NCBI RefSeq assembly: GCF_900107585.1
Contig: NZ_FNQM01000004.1
Coordinates: forward strand, 310,001-374,000
Direction of reading: 5' to 3'
DNA from: Rubrimonas cliftonensis
Lineage (GTDB): Bacteria > Pseudomonadota > Alphaproteobacteria > Rhodobacterales > Rhodobacteraceae
Length of the DNA: 64,000 nucleotides
Position numbers and translations under genes: made by a program. Under the pieces are notes generated by a model. The model made no database searches, was not told the origin of the DNA, and worked only from the letters and a program-made list of their open reading frames with translations. Position 1 is the stretch's first letter. The number at the start of each line of letters is the position of its first letter. Below are positions 27,427 to 44,506 of the stretch, piece after piece.

Positions 27427-27624
27427 ATGGCGCGCGTCAACCCGGCACAGTTCATCCAGCAGGTCCGCGCGGAGACCGCGAAGGTCGTCTGGCCGACGCG
27501 CCGCGAGACGCTGCTGACCACCGTGATGGTGTTCGTGATGGCGGCCGTGGCGGCGATCTTCTTCTTCTTCGTCGACTGGCTGCTGGGCCTCGGCGTCGAC
27601 GTCATCCTCACTTCCCGTTTCTGA
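27427..27624 (+). CDS. secE: Preprotein translocase subunit SecE
   Basis: 65 aa, the short single-span form. RAETAKVVWPTRRETLLTTVMVFVMAAVAAIFFFFVDWLLG shows the amphipathic helix with conserved VxWPxRxE followed by the transmembrane helix. It clamps the SecY channel. It lies between tRNA-Trp and nusG; the ATG at 27427 follows GAGGAGCAGTCGCCC. Confidence 0.96.
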   Translation: MARVNPAQFIQQVRAETAKVVWPTRRETLLTTVMVFVMAAVAAIFFFFVDWLLGLGVDVILTSRF

Positions 27625-27796
27625 CGACGCGGGCCGATCTCGGGTCTCCCGACTTGCGGGCCGAGGGTTGACGCGGGCTGTCTGGCGGGGATACGCCACG
27701 CGCTCGCAATAAATTCGGGGTCTGGCGATTCGCGTCACGCCCCAAGAAGGGCGTCCGCCGGTCGGGCGGCGCAAAGCAGGCGGGGCGACGGGCACG

Positions 27797-28330
27797 ATGG
27801 CGATGCGCTGGTACACGGTGAGCGTGCTGTCGAACTTCGAGAAGAAGGTCGCCGAGGCGATCCGCGAGGGCGCGCGCCAGAAGAACATCGATGAGTGGAT
27901 CGAGGAGCTGCTGGTCCCCACCGAAGAGGTGGTCGAGGTCCGGCGCGGCCAGAAGGTCCACACCGAGCGGCGCTTCATGCCCGGCTATGTGCTGGTGAAA
28001 TGCGACATGACGCCGGAGGTGCAGAACCTCATCACCTCCACGAACCGCGTGACGGGCTTTCTGGGACCGCAGGGCCGGCCGATGCCGCTGCGCGACGCCG
28101 AGGTTGAGCGCATCATCGGTCAGGTGAGCGACGCCGCCGAACGTCCGCGCCCGCAGATCAGCTTCGAGATCGGCGAGACGGTGCGCGTGACCGAAGGACC
28201 GTTCGAGAGTTTCTCGGGCCAGGTCGAGGACATCGACGAGGCCAACGCCCGTCTCAAGGTCGCGGTGTCGATCTTCGGGCGCGCAACCCCGGTCGAACTG
28301 GAATACGCGCAGGTCGCCAAGGCGAGCTGA
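27797..28330 (+). CDS. nusG: Transcription termination/antitermination factor NusG
   Basis: 177 aa. The N-terminal NGN domain begins RWYTVSVLSNFEKKVAEAI and contains RRGQKVHTERRFMPGYVLVKCDM. The C-terminal KOW domain has FEIGETVRVTEGPFESFSGQVEDID and ends SIFGRATPVELEYAQV. It joins RNA polymerase to ribosome or Rho. An alternative ATG two codons later (MRWY) cannot be excluded. The gap of 172 bases from secE may hold a promoter. Confidence 0.98.
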   Translation: MAMRWYTVSVLSNFEKKVAEAIREGARQKNIDEWIEELLVPTEEVVEVRRGQKVHTERRFMPGYVLVKCDMTPEVQNLITSTNRVTGFLGPQGRPMPLRDAEVERIIGQVSDAAERPRPQISFEIGETVRVTEGPFESFSGQVEDIDEANARLKVAVSIFGRATPVELEYAQVAKAS

Positions 28331-28438
28331 GGCGTCGAGACGTGGGAGGGGGAGGCGGCGCGCCGCCGGCCCCCGCACCACGGCCGTTGAAGCGCCGGCG
28401 GTCGCGACCGTCCGGCATGGGTCAGGAGTGAACGAGGC

Positions 28439-28867
28439 ATGGCCAAGAAGGTCGTAGGCCAGTTGAAGCTGCAGGTGCCCGCGGGCAAGGCGAACCCGTC
28501 GCCGCCCATCGGCCCGGCGCTGGGTCAGCGCGGCATCAACATCATGGCGTTCTGCAAGGAATTCAACGCCAAGACGCAGGAGATGGAGCCGGGCGCCCCG
28601 ACGCCCGTCGTCATCACCTACTACGCCGACAAGTCGTTCACCTTCGAGATGAGGACGCCTCCGGCGTCGTTCTTCATCAAGAAGGCGGCGAAGCTGAAGT
28701 CCGGCGGCAAGACCCCCGGCAAGGCGGTGGCGGGCTCGATCTCGCTGAAGCAGGTCCGCGAGATCGCCGAGGCCAAGATGCCCGACCTGAACGCGACGGA
28801 CGTCGAGGCGGCGATGAAGATCATTCTGGGCTCGGCGAAGTCCATGGGCATCGAGGTGAAGGGCTGA
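28439..28867 (+). CDS. rplK: 50S ribosomal protein L11
   Basis: 142 aa. [41 protein letters not shown] is the universal L11 N-terminus with the proline-rich thiostrepton/factor-binding region; the C-terminal rRNA-binding domain includes [20 protein letters not shown] and [10 protein letters not shown]. Its stop overlaps the rplA start (TGATG). Confidence 0.99.
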   Translation: MAKKVVGQLKLQVPAGKANPSPPIGPALGQRGINIMAFCKEFNAKTQEMEPGAPTPVVITYYADKSFTFEMRTPPASFFIKKAAKLKSGGKTPGKAVAGSISLKQVREIAEAKMPDLNATDVEAAMKIILGSAKSMGIEVKG

Positions 28868-29589
28868 TGGCGCAGGGCGGCAAGCGTATCCGGGCCGCGC
28901 GGCAGGTCCGGCCCGAGGCGGCGATCTCGCTGGAGGAGGCCGTGGCCTTCGTCAAGGCGAACGCGTCGGCCAAGTTTGACGAGACGATCGAGGTGGCGCT
29001 CAACCTCGGCGTCGATCCGCGCCACGCCGACCAGATGGTTCGCGGCTCGGTGACGCTCCCGAACGGCACCGGCAAGACGGTGCGGGTGGCCGTGTTCGCG
29101 CGCGGCCCCAAGGCCGACGAGGCGACGGCTGCGGGCGCTGACGTCGTGGGCGCGGAAGATCTGATGGAGACCGTGCAGGGCGGGACCATCGAGTTCGACC
29201 GCTGCATCGCGACGCCGGACATGATGCCGATCGTCGGCCGGCTGGGCAAGATCCTCGGCCCGCGCGGCCTGATGCCGAACCCCAAGATCGGCACCGTGAC
29301 CATGGACGTCAAAGGCGCAGTCGAGGCGGCCAAGGGCGGCCAGGTGACGTTCCGTGTCGAGAAGGCCGGCATCATCCACGCCGGCGTCGGCAAGGCGTCC
29401 TTCGACGCCGCCAAGCTCGCCGAGAACATCCGCTCGATCGTGGACGCGGTCAGCCGCGCCCGGCCGACCGGCGCCAAGGGCACCTATCTCAAGAAGCTGT
29501 CGCTCAGCTCCTCGATGGGCCCGGGCGTGACGGTGGACGTGAGCACCGCGACCGGACCGGCGCAGCCGGCCCAGCAGGCCGCGGAGTAA
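28867..29589 (+). CDS. rplA: 50S ribosomal protein L1
   Basis: 240 aa, normal length. [22 protein letters not shown] is the L1 signature and the terminal [18 protein letters not shown] is typical. It forms the L1 stalk and in many bacteria represses rplKA translation. It is coupled to rplK by a 1-base overlap. The C-terminus has a short alphaproteobacterial [12 protein letters not shown] tail. Confidence 0.99.
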   Translation: MAQGGKRIRAARQVRPEAAISLEEAVAFVKANASAKFDETIEVALNLGVDPRHADQMVRGSVTLPNGTGKTVRVAVFARGPKADEATAAGADVVGAEDLMETVQGGTIEFDRCIATPDMMPIVGRLGKILGPRGLMPNPKIGTVTMDVKGAVEAAKGGQVTFRVEKAGIIHAGVGKASFDAAKLAENIRSIVDAVSRARPTGAKGTYLKKLSLSSSMGPGVTVDVSTATGPAQPAQQAAE

Positions 29590-29858
29590 AGGTTTCCGCG
29601 CCGAAGGGCGCGGGATGACGGGCGGCGGCGTCTCAGACGCCGGCGCCCCCTGTCCGAGACGGCGGGCGGCGAGGGGGAGACCCCGGACCTTAATCTCCCG
29701 CCATAGACGGGGAACGAACTGGACCGGATTTCGCCGCGTCACGCGGCGGGGGCGGCCCTGGTCGGGAACCCGGACGGGCCCCGAGAACGCCGGCGCCGAC
29801 GTAGGCGGCGGCGATACGAGCCGGCGGGAAATCTCCCGCCACTGACTGGAGAGACCAA
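29590..29858 (+). promoter_or_regulatory. rplJ (L10) leader region
   Basis: 269 bases between rplA and rplJ with strong structure potential. A 7-bp GC stem with GAAG tetraloop lies at 29596-29613, and GGCGGGA/TCCCGCC (29823-29829 with 29834-29840) occurs just before the rplJ start. The phrase AATCTCCCGCCA-GAC occurs twice, near 29693 and near 29830, so alternative pairing with GGCGGGA is possible. L10 or L10-(L7/L12)4 binding to such a leader is the known control of rplJL. Boundaries and the specific fold are inferred. Confidence 0.55.
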
Positions 29859-30374
29859 GTGGACAGAGCCCAGAAGCAGACCGCGGTCGAGGAACTCGGC
29901 CAGATCTTCACGGACTCTGGCGTCGTCGTCGTGGCGCACTATGCGGGACTCACGGTCGCCGAGATGCAGGACCTTCGCTCCCAGATGCGCGCAGCTGGGG
30001 GCAAGGTCCGCGTCGCCAAGAACAGGCTCGCCAGGATCGCCCTTGAAGGCAAACCATGCGAAGGCATGGAGAAGCTGCTCAAGGGGCAGACGGTTCTCGC
30101 CTACTCCGAAGATCCCGTGGCCGCCGCCAAAGTGGTGGAGGCCTACGCCAAGAAGAACGGCAAGTTCGTGATTCTCGGCGGGGCCATGGGCCCCGAGATC
30201 CTCGACGAGAATGGCGTGAAGGCCGTGGCGTCGCTGCCGTCGCGCGAGGAGGTTCTCGCCTCCATCGCCGCCTGCATCGGCGCGCCGGCCGGAAACCTCG
30301 TCAGCGCGATCATGGCGCCCGCCTCCAACATCGCCGGCGTGCTCAGCACGCTGGAGGAGCGGGAGGCCGCCTGA
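29859..30374 (+). CDS. rplJ: 50S ribosomal protein L10
   Basis: 171 aa from GTG at 29859 with a TGGAGAGACC ribosome site. [43 protein letters not shown] is the typical L10 N-terminal globular domain; the C-terminal helices that bind L7/L12 dimers are present. Expression is probably feedback controlled through the leader just upstream. Confidence 0.97.
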   Translation: MDRAQKQTAVEELGQIFTDSGVVVVAHYAGLTVAEMQDLRSQMRAAGGKVRVAKNRLARIALEGKPCEGMEKLLKGQTVLAYSEDPVAAAKVVEAYAKKNGKFVILGGAMGPEILDENGVKAVASLPSREEVLASIAACIGAPAGNLVSAIMAPASNIAGVLSTLEEREAA

Positions 30375-30457
30375 GACTGGCGCCCGGCGCCCATGCGGTC
30401 CCGATCGCGGCCCACGCGACGGACCAGATGCGAACCCTTTGAGATGGAAGTGACAAA

Positions 30458-30841
30458 ATGGCTGATCTGAAGAAACTGGCCGAAGAGATCGTCGGCCTGA
30501 CCCTGCTCGAAGCGACCCAGCTCAAGCAGATCCTGAAGGACGACTACGGCATCGAGCCCGCCGCGGGCGGCGCGGTGATGATGGCCGGCCCGGTCGGCGG
30601 CGGCGCCGCGGCCGAGGAGGTCGAGGAGAAGACCGAGTTCGACGTCATCCTCCTCGAGGCCGGCGAGAAGAAGATCAACGTGATCAAGGAAGTCCGCGCC
30701 ATCACTGGCCTGGGCCTCAAGGAAGCCAAGGATCTCGTCGAGGCCGGCGGCAAGGCCGTGAAGGAGCAGGCTCCGAAGGCCGAGGCCGAGGAGATCAAGA
30801 AGAAGCTCGAAGAGGCCGGCGCCAAGGTCGAGCTTAAGTGA
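30458..30841 (+). CDS. rplL: 50S ribosomal protein L7/L12
   Basis: 127 aa. The N-terminal dimerisation helices ([33 protein letters not shown]), an Ala/Gly-rich hinge (about residues 37-52) and the C-terminal factor-binding domain [39 protein letters not shown] are all intact. It recruits translational GTPases. It is followed by an attenuator-like hairpin before rpoB. Confidence 0.99.
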   Translation: MADLKKLAEEIVGLTLLEATQLKQILKDDYGIEPAAGGAVMMAGPVGGGAAAEEVEEKTEFDVILLEAGEKKINVIKEVRAITGLGLKEAKDLVEAGGKAVKEQAPKAEAEEIKKKLEEAGAKVELK

Positions 30842-30846
30842 TCGTG

Positions 30847-30873
30847 ATGCGGCGCGCCTCGGCTGCGCCGCAT
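30847..30873 (+). terminator. Attenuator-like hairpin between rplL and rpoB
   Basis: A perfect 9-bp stem ATGCGGCGC/GCGCCGCAT with a 9-base loop, 5 bases after the rplL stop. There is no proper U-tract (TAACGG follows), so it probably acts as a partial attenuator or RNase processing site, as known between rplL and rpoB in other proteobacteria. The remaining bases to 31099 are non-coding, with no other feature I can name. Confidence 0.6.
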
Positions 30874-31099
30874 TAACGGCCTGTTAAGGTTTCAGGGTTG
30901 ACGGTGTGATTCGCATCGTCAACCCGACGTTTACGATTCGCAGCGTCCCGGGCCCGACAGGGGGCCCCGGAGGGTGCGAAAGGTCCGGACGCGCCGCGTG
31001 GGCAGGCGGCGCGTAAGCATTGGACCGAAGCAGCATCCCGCAAGTCCATGGCGCCGCACGCCCCAGCGGCCGCCGAGGACGGCAGGCTTGAGGACGAGC

Positions 31100-35197
<4,098 letters not shown>

Positions 35198-35214
35198 GCG
35201 CGTCCCGATCGTCC

Positions 35215-35244
35215 GCGCGCGCCTGACGCCCAACAGGCGCGCGC
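35215..35244 (+). terminator. Perfect 11-bp hairpin between rpoB and rpoC
   Basis: GCGCGCGCCTG (35215-35225) pairs perfectly with CAGGCGCGCGC (35234-35244) across an 8-base loop, followed by TTT and, further on, TTGTTTTGTCTT just before the rpoC ribosome site. It looks like an intrinsic terminator with a poor U-tract, or an mRNA processing/stability element within the rpoBC transcript. Confidence 0.6.
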
Positions 35245-35286
35245 TTTGGGACGTTGTTTTGTCTTGGGAAGATCGAGGAGCCTGAC

Positions 35287-39522
<4,236 letters not shown>

Positions 39523-39531
39523 TCGCCCTGG

Positions 39532-39560
39532 GCGCGCAGCCGGCTCGCCCGGCTGCGCGC
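39532..39560 (+). terminator. Hairpin after rpoC
   Basis: A perfect 12-bp stem GCGCGCAGCCGG (39532-39543) with CCGGCTGCGCGC (39549-39560) and a 5-base loop, ten bases after the rpoC stop. There is no U-tract after it, so it may need Rho or serve to protect the mRNA 3' end; it is nonetheless the likely end of the rpoBC transcript. Confidence 0.65.
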
Positions 39561-39946
39561 GTCGCCGCAAGGCAGCCGTGGCGCGCCGCCTGCAGCAACG
39601 GAAAGTCAGCTCTGTCGCCCATTTCGGCGGTGGGGCGTTCGCTTCAGTTGATGAACCGTCATCGGCCGGAGCGGCGATCCGCGCCTCGCGCCACAGATGG
39701 AGCGGTTCCCGGACGTTTGGGCGGATGCGCCGCGCATCCCATGTGATCGGCCCGCGACGGCTCGCGGATCGATCCGCCCGCCGCCGCGCCGGGGCGTCTC
39801 GCCTCGGAAGCCTCCCACGAAAGGACCTGCCGCGCATCGCGTCATCCGGGCTGCGTCGCACTTGCAAAGTTGACCATGGCGTGGCACGCGCGCTCCGCAG
39901 TGATGCGCAGGCGCCCAGGGTTGCCGCGATGACTGGAGCTTTGGAA
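39561..39946. other. Intergenic region between rpoC and the GntR-family gene
   Basis: 386 bases with no gene I can support on either strand. The open frames that cross it have no ribosome site and no family resemblance, and the one leading into the regulator has a better start at 39947. It should contain the promoter of the regulator. I see no copy of the TTGGTCCGGACCAA operator here, so autoregulation through that motif is not evident. Confidence 0.5.
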
Positions 39947-40684
39947 ATGACTTCCCGCATCGAGGTCCAGAGCGTCTGGCGGCATCAGGCGCTCGCCCGG
40001 ACGCTTCGGCTGCTCTGCGAGAACGGCGCCTATGCGGTTGGCGATTTTCTGCCGCCTGAAAGAAACATCGCCGAAGAGTATGGCGTCAGTCGCGCGACGG
40101 TGCGTGAGGCTTTGCGCGCGCTGGAGTCGCAGGGGATGATCGTGCGGCGGCAGGGGTCTGGCACCCAGGTCGTGGCGACCAGCCCGCAGCGGTTCTCGCA
40201 GTCGATCGACTCGCTCGACACGCTGCTGACGTACCCGCCCGACACCTTCGTGCGCGTGGACGCCGTCGCGCCCGCGGGCGACGATCCGGCGCTGGGGGCG
40301 GAATTCGGCGCAAGAGTGACCGCCGGCTGGCTGAGCGTCACGCTTCGCCGCTACATCAGCGGTTCTTCCCTGCCGATCTCGCTCAGTCAGGTGATGTTTC
40401 CAGGCGCCTACGCCGACGTCGTGGACGCGATCGACGGCAGCGAGACGCCGATCTTCGCGCTGATCGAGCGTCGCTTCGACGTCAGGGCGACCGACGTGCG
40501 GCTGCGCATCGACGCGACGGCCGTCATCGCGCCCTTCGCGGAGCCGTTGCAGGTGGCGCCCGGATCCTCGGCAATCCGGATCATCCGAGCCTATCGCAAT
40601 GCGTCCGGAGCGCCGCTGCAACTGGCGGTCAGCACCCACCCCGAAGGACGCTACGCCTTCGAGTTCGCCCTGCGTCGCGGCTGA
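39947..40684 (+). CDS. GntR-family (HutC subfamily) transcriptional regulator with UTRA domain
   Basis: 245 aa. The N-terminal winged helix (about residues 10-75) includes AYAVGDFLPPERNIAEEYGVSRATVREALRALESQGMIVRRQGSGTQV, a textbook GntR domain. Residues about 95-240 form a UTRA effector domain (IFALIERRFDVRATDVRLRI...GSSAIRIIRAYRNASGAPLQLA). The ATG at 39947 has GGAGCTTTGGAA in front; another at 39929 is possible. It lies alone, 248 bases upstream of the ABC transporter/amidase operon, whose leader carries a perfect palindrome that is its likely operator. The UTRA ligand is probably the transported compound or a breakdown product. Confidence 0.9.
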   Translation: MTSRIEVQSVWRHQALARTLRLLCENGAYAVGDFLPPERNIAEEYGVSRATVREALRALESQGMIVRRQGSGTQVVATSPQRFSQSIDSLDTLLTYPPDTFVRVDAVAPAGDDPALGAEFGARVTAGWLSVTLRRYISGSSLPISLSQVMFPGAYADVVDAIDGSETPIFALIERRFDVRATDVRLRIDATAVIAPFAEPLQVAPGSSAIRIIRAYRNASGAPLQLAVSTHPEGRYAFEFALRRG

Positions 40685-40763
40685 GGCGACCGCCTCTCGG
40701 CATCGCGCGGAGGTTGTCTCGAATTTGTGCGGCGCGGCGAATCCACGCCGCATATTACGGCAA

Positions 40764-40777
40764 TTGGTCCGGACCAA
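40764..40777. promoter_or_regulatory. Perfect palindrome TTGGTCCGGACCAA, likely GntR operator
   Basis: A perfect 14-bp palindrome 155 bases upstream of the binding-protein start (40933) and 79 bases past the GntR gene. GntR-family operators are typically short palindromes with GT/AC half-sites. A near-identical copy (12 of 14) occurs at 54270-54283, in the divergent promoter at the far end of the amidase island. The pairing of site and regulator is inferred from adjacency. Confidence 0.65.
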
Positions 40778-40932
40778 AAATGAGCCGCCAGAGGGCGGGA
40801 GCCGGCCCGGGGGGCGGCCGGAAGGGATTAACCACGCCTTAACATGCATTTGAAGCGTGCAGTGCGCGCACGCTCCACGAGTGGCACGGGGCTTGCTGCT
40901 TGCCTGTCGAAACGCCGACAGGAGATGCCGCC

Positions 40933-42540
40933 GTGAGAACCCTTCGCCGCCGCGCCGCCGCCCTCGCCTCCGCCGCCCTTCTCGCCCTTTCCGCAGGCGC
41001 CGCCGCCGCGGATGGCGGGGTGCTGCGCATCGCCATGACCGCCGCAGACGTTCCCAGCACCACCGGCATGCCGAACAACGGCTTCGAGGGCATGCGCTTT
41101 CTGGGCTACCCGATCTTCGAGCCGCTGATCGACTGGGACCTGTCGCGCGCCGACGTTCCCGCCGGTCTGCGCCCCGGACTCGCCGAGGCGTGGGAGGTCG
41201 ATCCGGCCGATCCGACGCGCTGGATCTTCCGGCTGCGCCGCGGCGTGACGTTCCATGACGGCTCGACCTTCGACGCGGACGCGGTGATCTGGAACCTTGA
41301 GCGGTTCTTCGACGAGTCGAAGGCGCATTTCGACACCGCCGGATCGGCCATCACCCGCGCGCGCAATCCGCTGCTGAAAGGTTGGGAGAAGATCGACGAG
41401 CACACCGTTGCGATTACGACGAAATATCCCGCCCACTATTTCCCCAACGTCATCTGCTACCTGCTGATCGCCAGCCCCGCGCAGTTTGAGGCCGTCGGCG
41501 CCGACTGGAACGCCTTCGCCGCCGCTCCCGCCGGCACCGGGCCGTTCCGCGTGACAAAGGTCACGCCGCGCGTCAGCGTGACGCTCGCCCGCTTTGACGA
41601 CTACTGGAACCCGGAGCGAACGCCGAAGCTCGACGGCGTCGAACTCTACCCGATGCCCGAGGCGACCACGCGTCTGGCCGCGCTGCGCTCGGGTCAGGTG
41701 GACTGGATCGAGGTGCCGCCGCCTGACGCCATTCCGGGGCTGGAGGCGGCCGGCTACGACGTCGTCACCAACACCTATCCCCACATCTGGCCCTATCTGC
41801 TGAACGTGCAGGAGGGCTCGCCCTTCGCTGACGTCCGAGTGCGGCAGGCCGCCAACTACGCCATCGACCGCGAGGGTCTGGCCACGCTGCTGAACGGCAC
41901 GGCCGCGCCTGCGGCCGGGCTGTTTCCGAAGGGCCATCCCTATTTCGGCGCCCCGGCGGTCGAATACGGGCACGACCCCGAGAAGGCGAAGGCGCTGCTG
42001 GCCGAGGCCGGCTACGGCCCCGGCAATCCGCTGAAGGCGCGGGTGATGATCTCCACGTCGGGCTCGGGCCAGATGCTGCCGATCCCGATGAACGAGTTCA
42101 TCCAGCAGAACATGGCCGCGGTCGGCATCGAGCTTCAGTTCGAGGTGGTCGAATGGGGCACGATGCTTGTGGGCTTCCGCAACCCGCCGGGCTCACCCCC
42201 GACGATGGGCGTGGACGCGATCAACGTCAGCCTCGTCACATCCGACGTGTCCTACCTCTGGCGCTACTTTCACAGCAAGAACGCCTCGCCCGTCGCATTC
42301 AACTGGGGCCACTGGAAGAACCCCGAGTTCGACGCCCTGCTCGACTCGGTCGAGGCCGAGTTCGACCAGGCGAAGGTCGACGCCGCGATGGTCCGCGCGC
42401 ATGAGATGGTCGTGGCCGAGTCCCCGTGGCTCTGGATCGTGCACGACCTGAACCCGCGGGCGATGTCGGCCAGCGTGAAGGGGTTCGTCTCGGCCCAGAG
42501 CTGGTTCCAGGATCTGACGGGCGTCTGGATCGAGAACTGA
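40933..42540 (+). CDS. ABC transporter substrate-binding protein, family 5 (SBP1)
   Basis: 535 aa peptide/nickel/opine-type binding protein. The start is GTG at 40933 with AGGAGA 8 bases upstream; a TTG 11 codons earlier is less likely. It has a Sec-like signal (RTLRRRAAALASAALLALSAGAAAA). Family 5 features are WIFRLRRGVTFHDGSTFDADAVIWNLERF and RQAANYAIDREGLATLLNG. The N-terminal LRIAMTAADVPSTTGMPNNGFEGMRFLGYPIFEP is nearly the same as in the second binding protein at 54504, so the two are paralogues. Downstream are two permeases and two ATPases. Ligand unknown; amidase neighbours suggest an amide, ureide or small peptide. Confidence 0.93.
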   Translation: MRTLRRRAAALASAALLALSAGAAAADGGVLRIAMTAADVPSTTGMPNNGFEGMRFLGYPIFEPLIDWDLSRADVPAGLRPGLAEAWEVDPADPTRWIFRLRRGVTFHDGSTFDADAVIWNLERFFDESKAHFDTAGSAITRARNPLLKGWEKIDEHTVAITTKYPAHYFPNVICYLLIASPAQFEAVGADWNAFAAAPAGTGPFRVTKVTPRVSVTLARFDDYWNPERTPKLDGVELYPMPEATTRLAALRSGQVDWIEVPPPDAIPGLEAAGYDVVTNTYPHIWPYLLNVQEGSPFADVRVRQAANYAIDREGLATLLNGTAAPAAGLFPKGHPYFGAPAVEYGHDPEKAKALLAEAGYGPGNPLKARVMISTSGSGQMLPIPMNEFIQQNMAAVGIELQFEVVEWGTMLVGFRNPPGSPPTMGVDAINVSLVTSDVSYLWRYFHSKNASPVAFNWGHWKNPEFDALLDSVEAEFDQAKVDAAMVRAHEMVVAESPWLWIVHDLNPRAMSASVKGFVSAQSWFQDLTGVWIEN

Positions 42541-42549
42541 TCGCGCTCC

Positions 42550-42568
42550 GGTCCGGCGCCGCCGGACC
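42550..42568 (+). other. Stem-loop between SBP1 and permease genes
   Basis: GGTCCGGCG (42550-42558) and CGCCGGACC (42560-42568) form a perfect inverted repeat around one base; as RNA at least six outer pairs can form with a small loop. It sits 9 bases after the SBP1 stop. Such hairpins commonly stabilise the binding-protein part of ABC operon mRNA so it is made in excess over the permeases. Confidence 0.55.
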
Positions 42569-42600
42569 AGCCCCCGCCCCATCCCCGCGAGGCCGACCCC

Positions 42601-43542
42601 ATGCTGACTTTCGTCGCCAGACGGCTGCTCCACGCCATCCCGATCCTGCTCGGCGTCTCGATGCTGGTGTTCGGGCTGGTTCAGATGATCCCCGGCAACC
42701 CGATCGACCTGCTGCTCCCGCCCGAGGCGCCGCCCGAGCTGATCGCCCAGATGACGGCGGCCTACGGTTTCGACAAGCCGCTGCACATCCAGTATTTCTC
42801 GTGGCTCGGCCGCACGTTGCAGGGCGATCTGGGATATTCGATCTTCACCGGCGCGCCCGTCGCGCGGGAGTTGATGAGCGCGCTGGGCAACACCTTCGTG
42901 CTCGCCGTGCCGGCGGCGCTGCTGGGTTTCGCGCTGGGCGTCGGGCTGGGCGCGCTGGCGGCCTTCCACCAGGGCACATGGATCGACAAGGCGGCCTCGG
43001 CCTTCGCCATCACCGGGGTCAGCCTGCCGCATTACTGGTTCGCCATCGTGCTGGTGGTGATCTTCTCGGTCACGCTGAACTGGCTGCCGGCGCAGGGCAT
43101 GGGGTTCGAGGGACTGCCCGGCAGCTTCGCGGAGGCGCGGTCGCTGGTCCTGCCGGTCGTCACCCTGTCGCTGATCCCGATGGGCGTGGTGGCGCGCGTC
43201 GTGCGCGCGACCGTGCTCGAGGTGCTCAATCAGGAATTCGTCGCGACGCTGCGCGCCAAGGGTCTGATCGACCGCGAGGTGCTGCTCCACGTCCTGAAGA
43301 ACGCCGCGCCGGCGGCGCTCGCGGTGATGGGCCTGCAGTTCGGCTATCTGCTCGGCGGCTCGATCCTGGTCGAGACGGTGTTCAACTGGCCGGGCTCCGG
43401 CAACCTGCTGAACCTCGCCATCTTCCGGCGCGACGTGCCGGTGATGCAGGCGACCATCGTGGTGCTCGCCTTCTTCTTCGTGCTCGTGAACCTGCTGGTC
43501 GACATCGCGCAGGCCGCGATCGACCCGCGCATCCGCCGCTGA
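42601..43542 (+). CDS. ABC transporter permease, DppB/OppB type
   Basis: 313 aa, six predicted transmembrane helices. The N-terminus FVARRLLHAIPILLGVSMLVFGLVQMIPGNPIDLLLP is characteristic of DppB. The EAA loop is within YEFVATLRAKGLIDREVLLHVLKNAAPAAL-like sequence (VLNQEFVATLRAKGLIDREV), and GGSILVETVFNWPGSGNLL follows. It forms one half of the channel with the next gene. It starts 60 bases after SBP1. Confidence 0.96.
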   Translation: MLTFVARRLLHAIPILLGVSMLVFGLVQMIPGNPIDLLLPPEAPPELIAQMTAAYGFDKPLHIQYFSWLGRTLQGDLGYSIFTGAPVARELMSALGNTFVLAVPAALLGFALGVGLGALAAFHQGTWIDKAASAFAITGVSLPHYWFAIVLVVIFSVTLNWLPAQGMGFEGLPGSFAEARSLVLPVVTLSLIPMGVVARVVRATVLEVLNQEFVATLRAKGLIDREVLLHVLKNAAPAALAVMGLQFGYLLGGSILVETVFNWPGSGNLLNLAIFRRDVPVMQATIVVLAFFFVLVNLLVDIAQAAIDPRIRR

Positions 43543-43573
43543 CCCCCTGAAGCATCGGACGACGGAGACAGCC

Positions 43574-44491
43574 ATGAACGCCCTCCATGACGTCGCGACC
43601 GAGTTCCCGCCGCAGGCCGACCTTGTCCGCCCGCGAGAGGTGGAGAGTCCCGGCTACTGGCGGCAGGTCCGCAACCGCCTGTCCCGCGACCCTGTCACCA
43701 TCGGCGCGGGGACGGTGCTGGCGCTGATCGTGCTGTCGGCGCTGCTGGCGCCGCTGCTGGCGCCCTACGACCCCTATCAGGGCTCGATCATGACCCGGAT
43801 GAAGCCGGTCGGCTTCGAGGGCCACCCCCTCGGCACCGACGAGACCGGCCGCGACATGCTTTCGCGGCTGCTCTATGGCGGTCGGGTCTCGCTGCTGGCG
43901 GGCGTCGCGCCGGTGGCCGCGGCGCTGGCGATCGGGGGCACGCTGGGGGTCGTCGCCGGCTTCTTCGGCGGCCTGGTCAACACGCTGATCATGCGCGTGA
44001 CCGACGTGTTCTACGCCTTCCCGTCGATCCTGCTGGCCATCGCGATCTGCGGCCTGCTGGGCGCGGGGCTGGTCAACACGCTGATCTCGCTGACGCTGGT
44101 GTTCATCCCGCCGATCATCCGCATCTCCGAGAGCGTCACGACGCAAGTGCGCGCCTACGACTTCGTCGAGGCGGCGCGCGCCAGCGGCGCCCGGCCGATG
44201 CAGCTGATCCGGCATCAGGTGCTGGCGAACGTGCTGGGGCCGATCCTCGTCTACGCCACCAGCCTCGTCAGCCTGTCGATCATCCTCGCGGCGGGCCTCA
44301 GCTTCCTCGGTCTCGGCGTCACGCCGCCGACGGCCGAATGGGGGCTGATGCTGAACGCGCTGCGGCAGGCGATCTACATCGACCCGGTGCTCGCTGCGCT
44401 GCCCGGCGCGATGATCTTCGTGACCTCGATGTGCTTCAACCTGATCAGCGACGGGCTGCGCGGGGCCATGGACGTCCGGATCCGGACCTGA
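43574..44491 (+). CDS. ABC transporter permease, DppC/OppC type
   Basis: 305 aa. A cytoplasmic N-terminal segment (about 45 residues) precedes the first helix GAGTVLALIVLSALLAPLLAPY; then GTDETGRDMLSRLLYGGRVSLLAG, the usual DppC periplasmic-to-helix motif, and the EAA loop YDFVEAARASGARPMQLIRHQVLANVLGP. The end SFLGLGVTPPTAEWGLML...ISDGLRGAMDVRIRT is typical. Partner of the preceding permease, 31 bases downstream. Confidence 0.96.
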   Translation: MNALHDVATEFPPQADLVRPREVESPGYWRQVRNRLSRDPVTIGAGTVLALIVLSALLAPLLAPYDPYQGSIMTRMKPVGFEGHPLGTDETGRDMLSRLLYGGRVSLLAGVAPVAAALAIGGTLGVVAGFFGGLVNTLIMRVTDVFYAFPSILLAIAICGLLGAGLVNTLISLTLVFIPPIIRISESVTTQVRAYDFVEAARASGARPMQLIRHQVLANVLGPILVYATSLVSLSIILAAGLSFLGLGVTPPTAEWGLMLNALRQAIYIDPVLAALPGAMIFVTSMCFNLISDGLRGAMDVRIRT

Positions 44492-44506
44492 GGGAGGACG
44501 ACGCCG

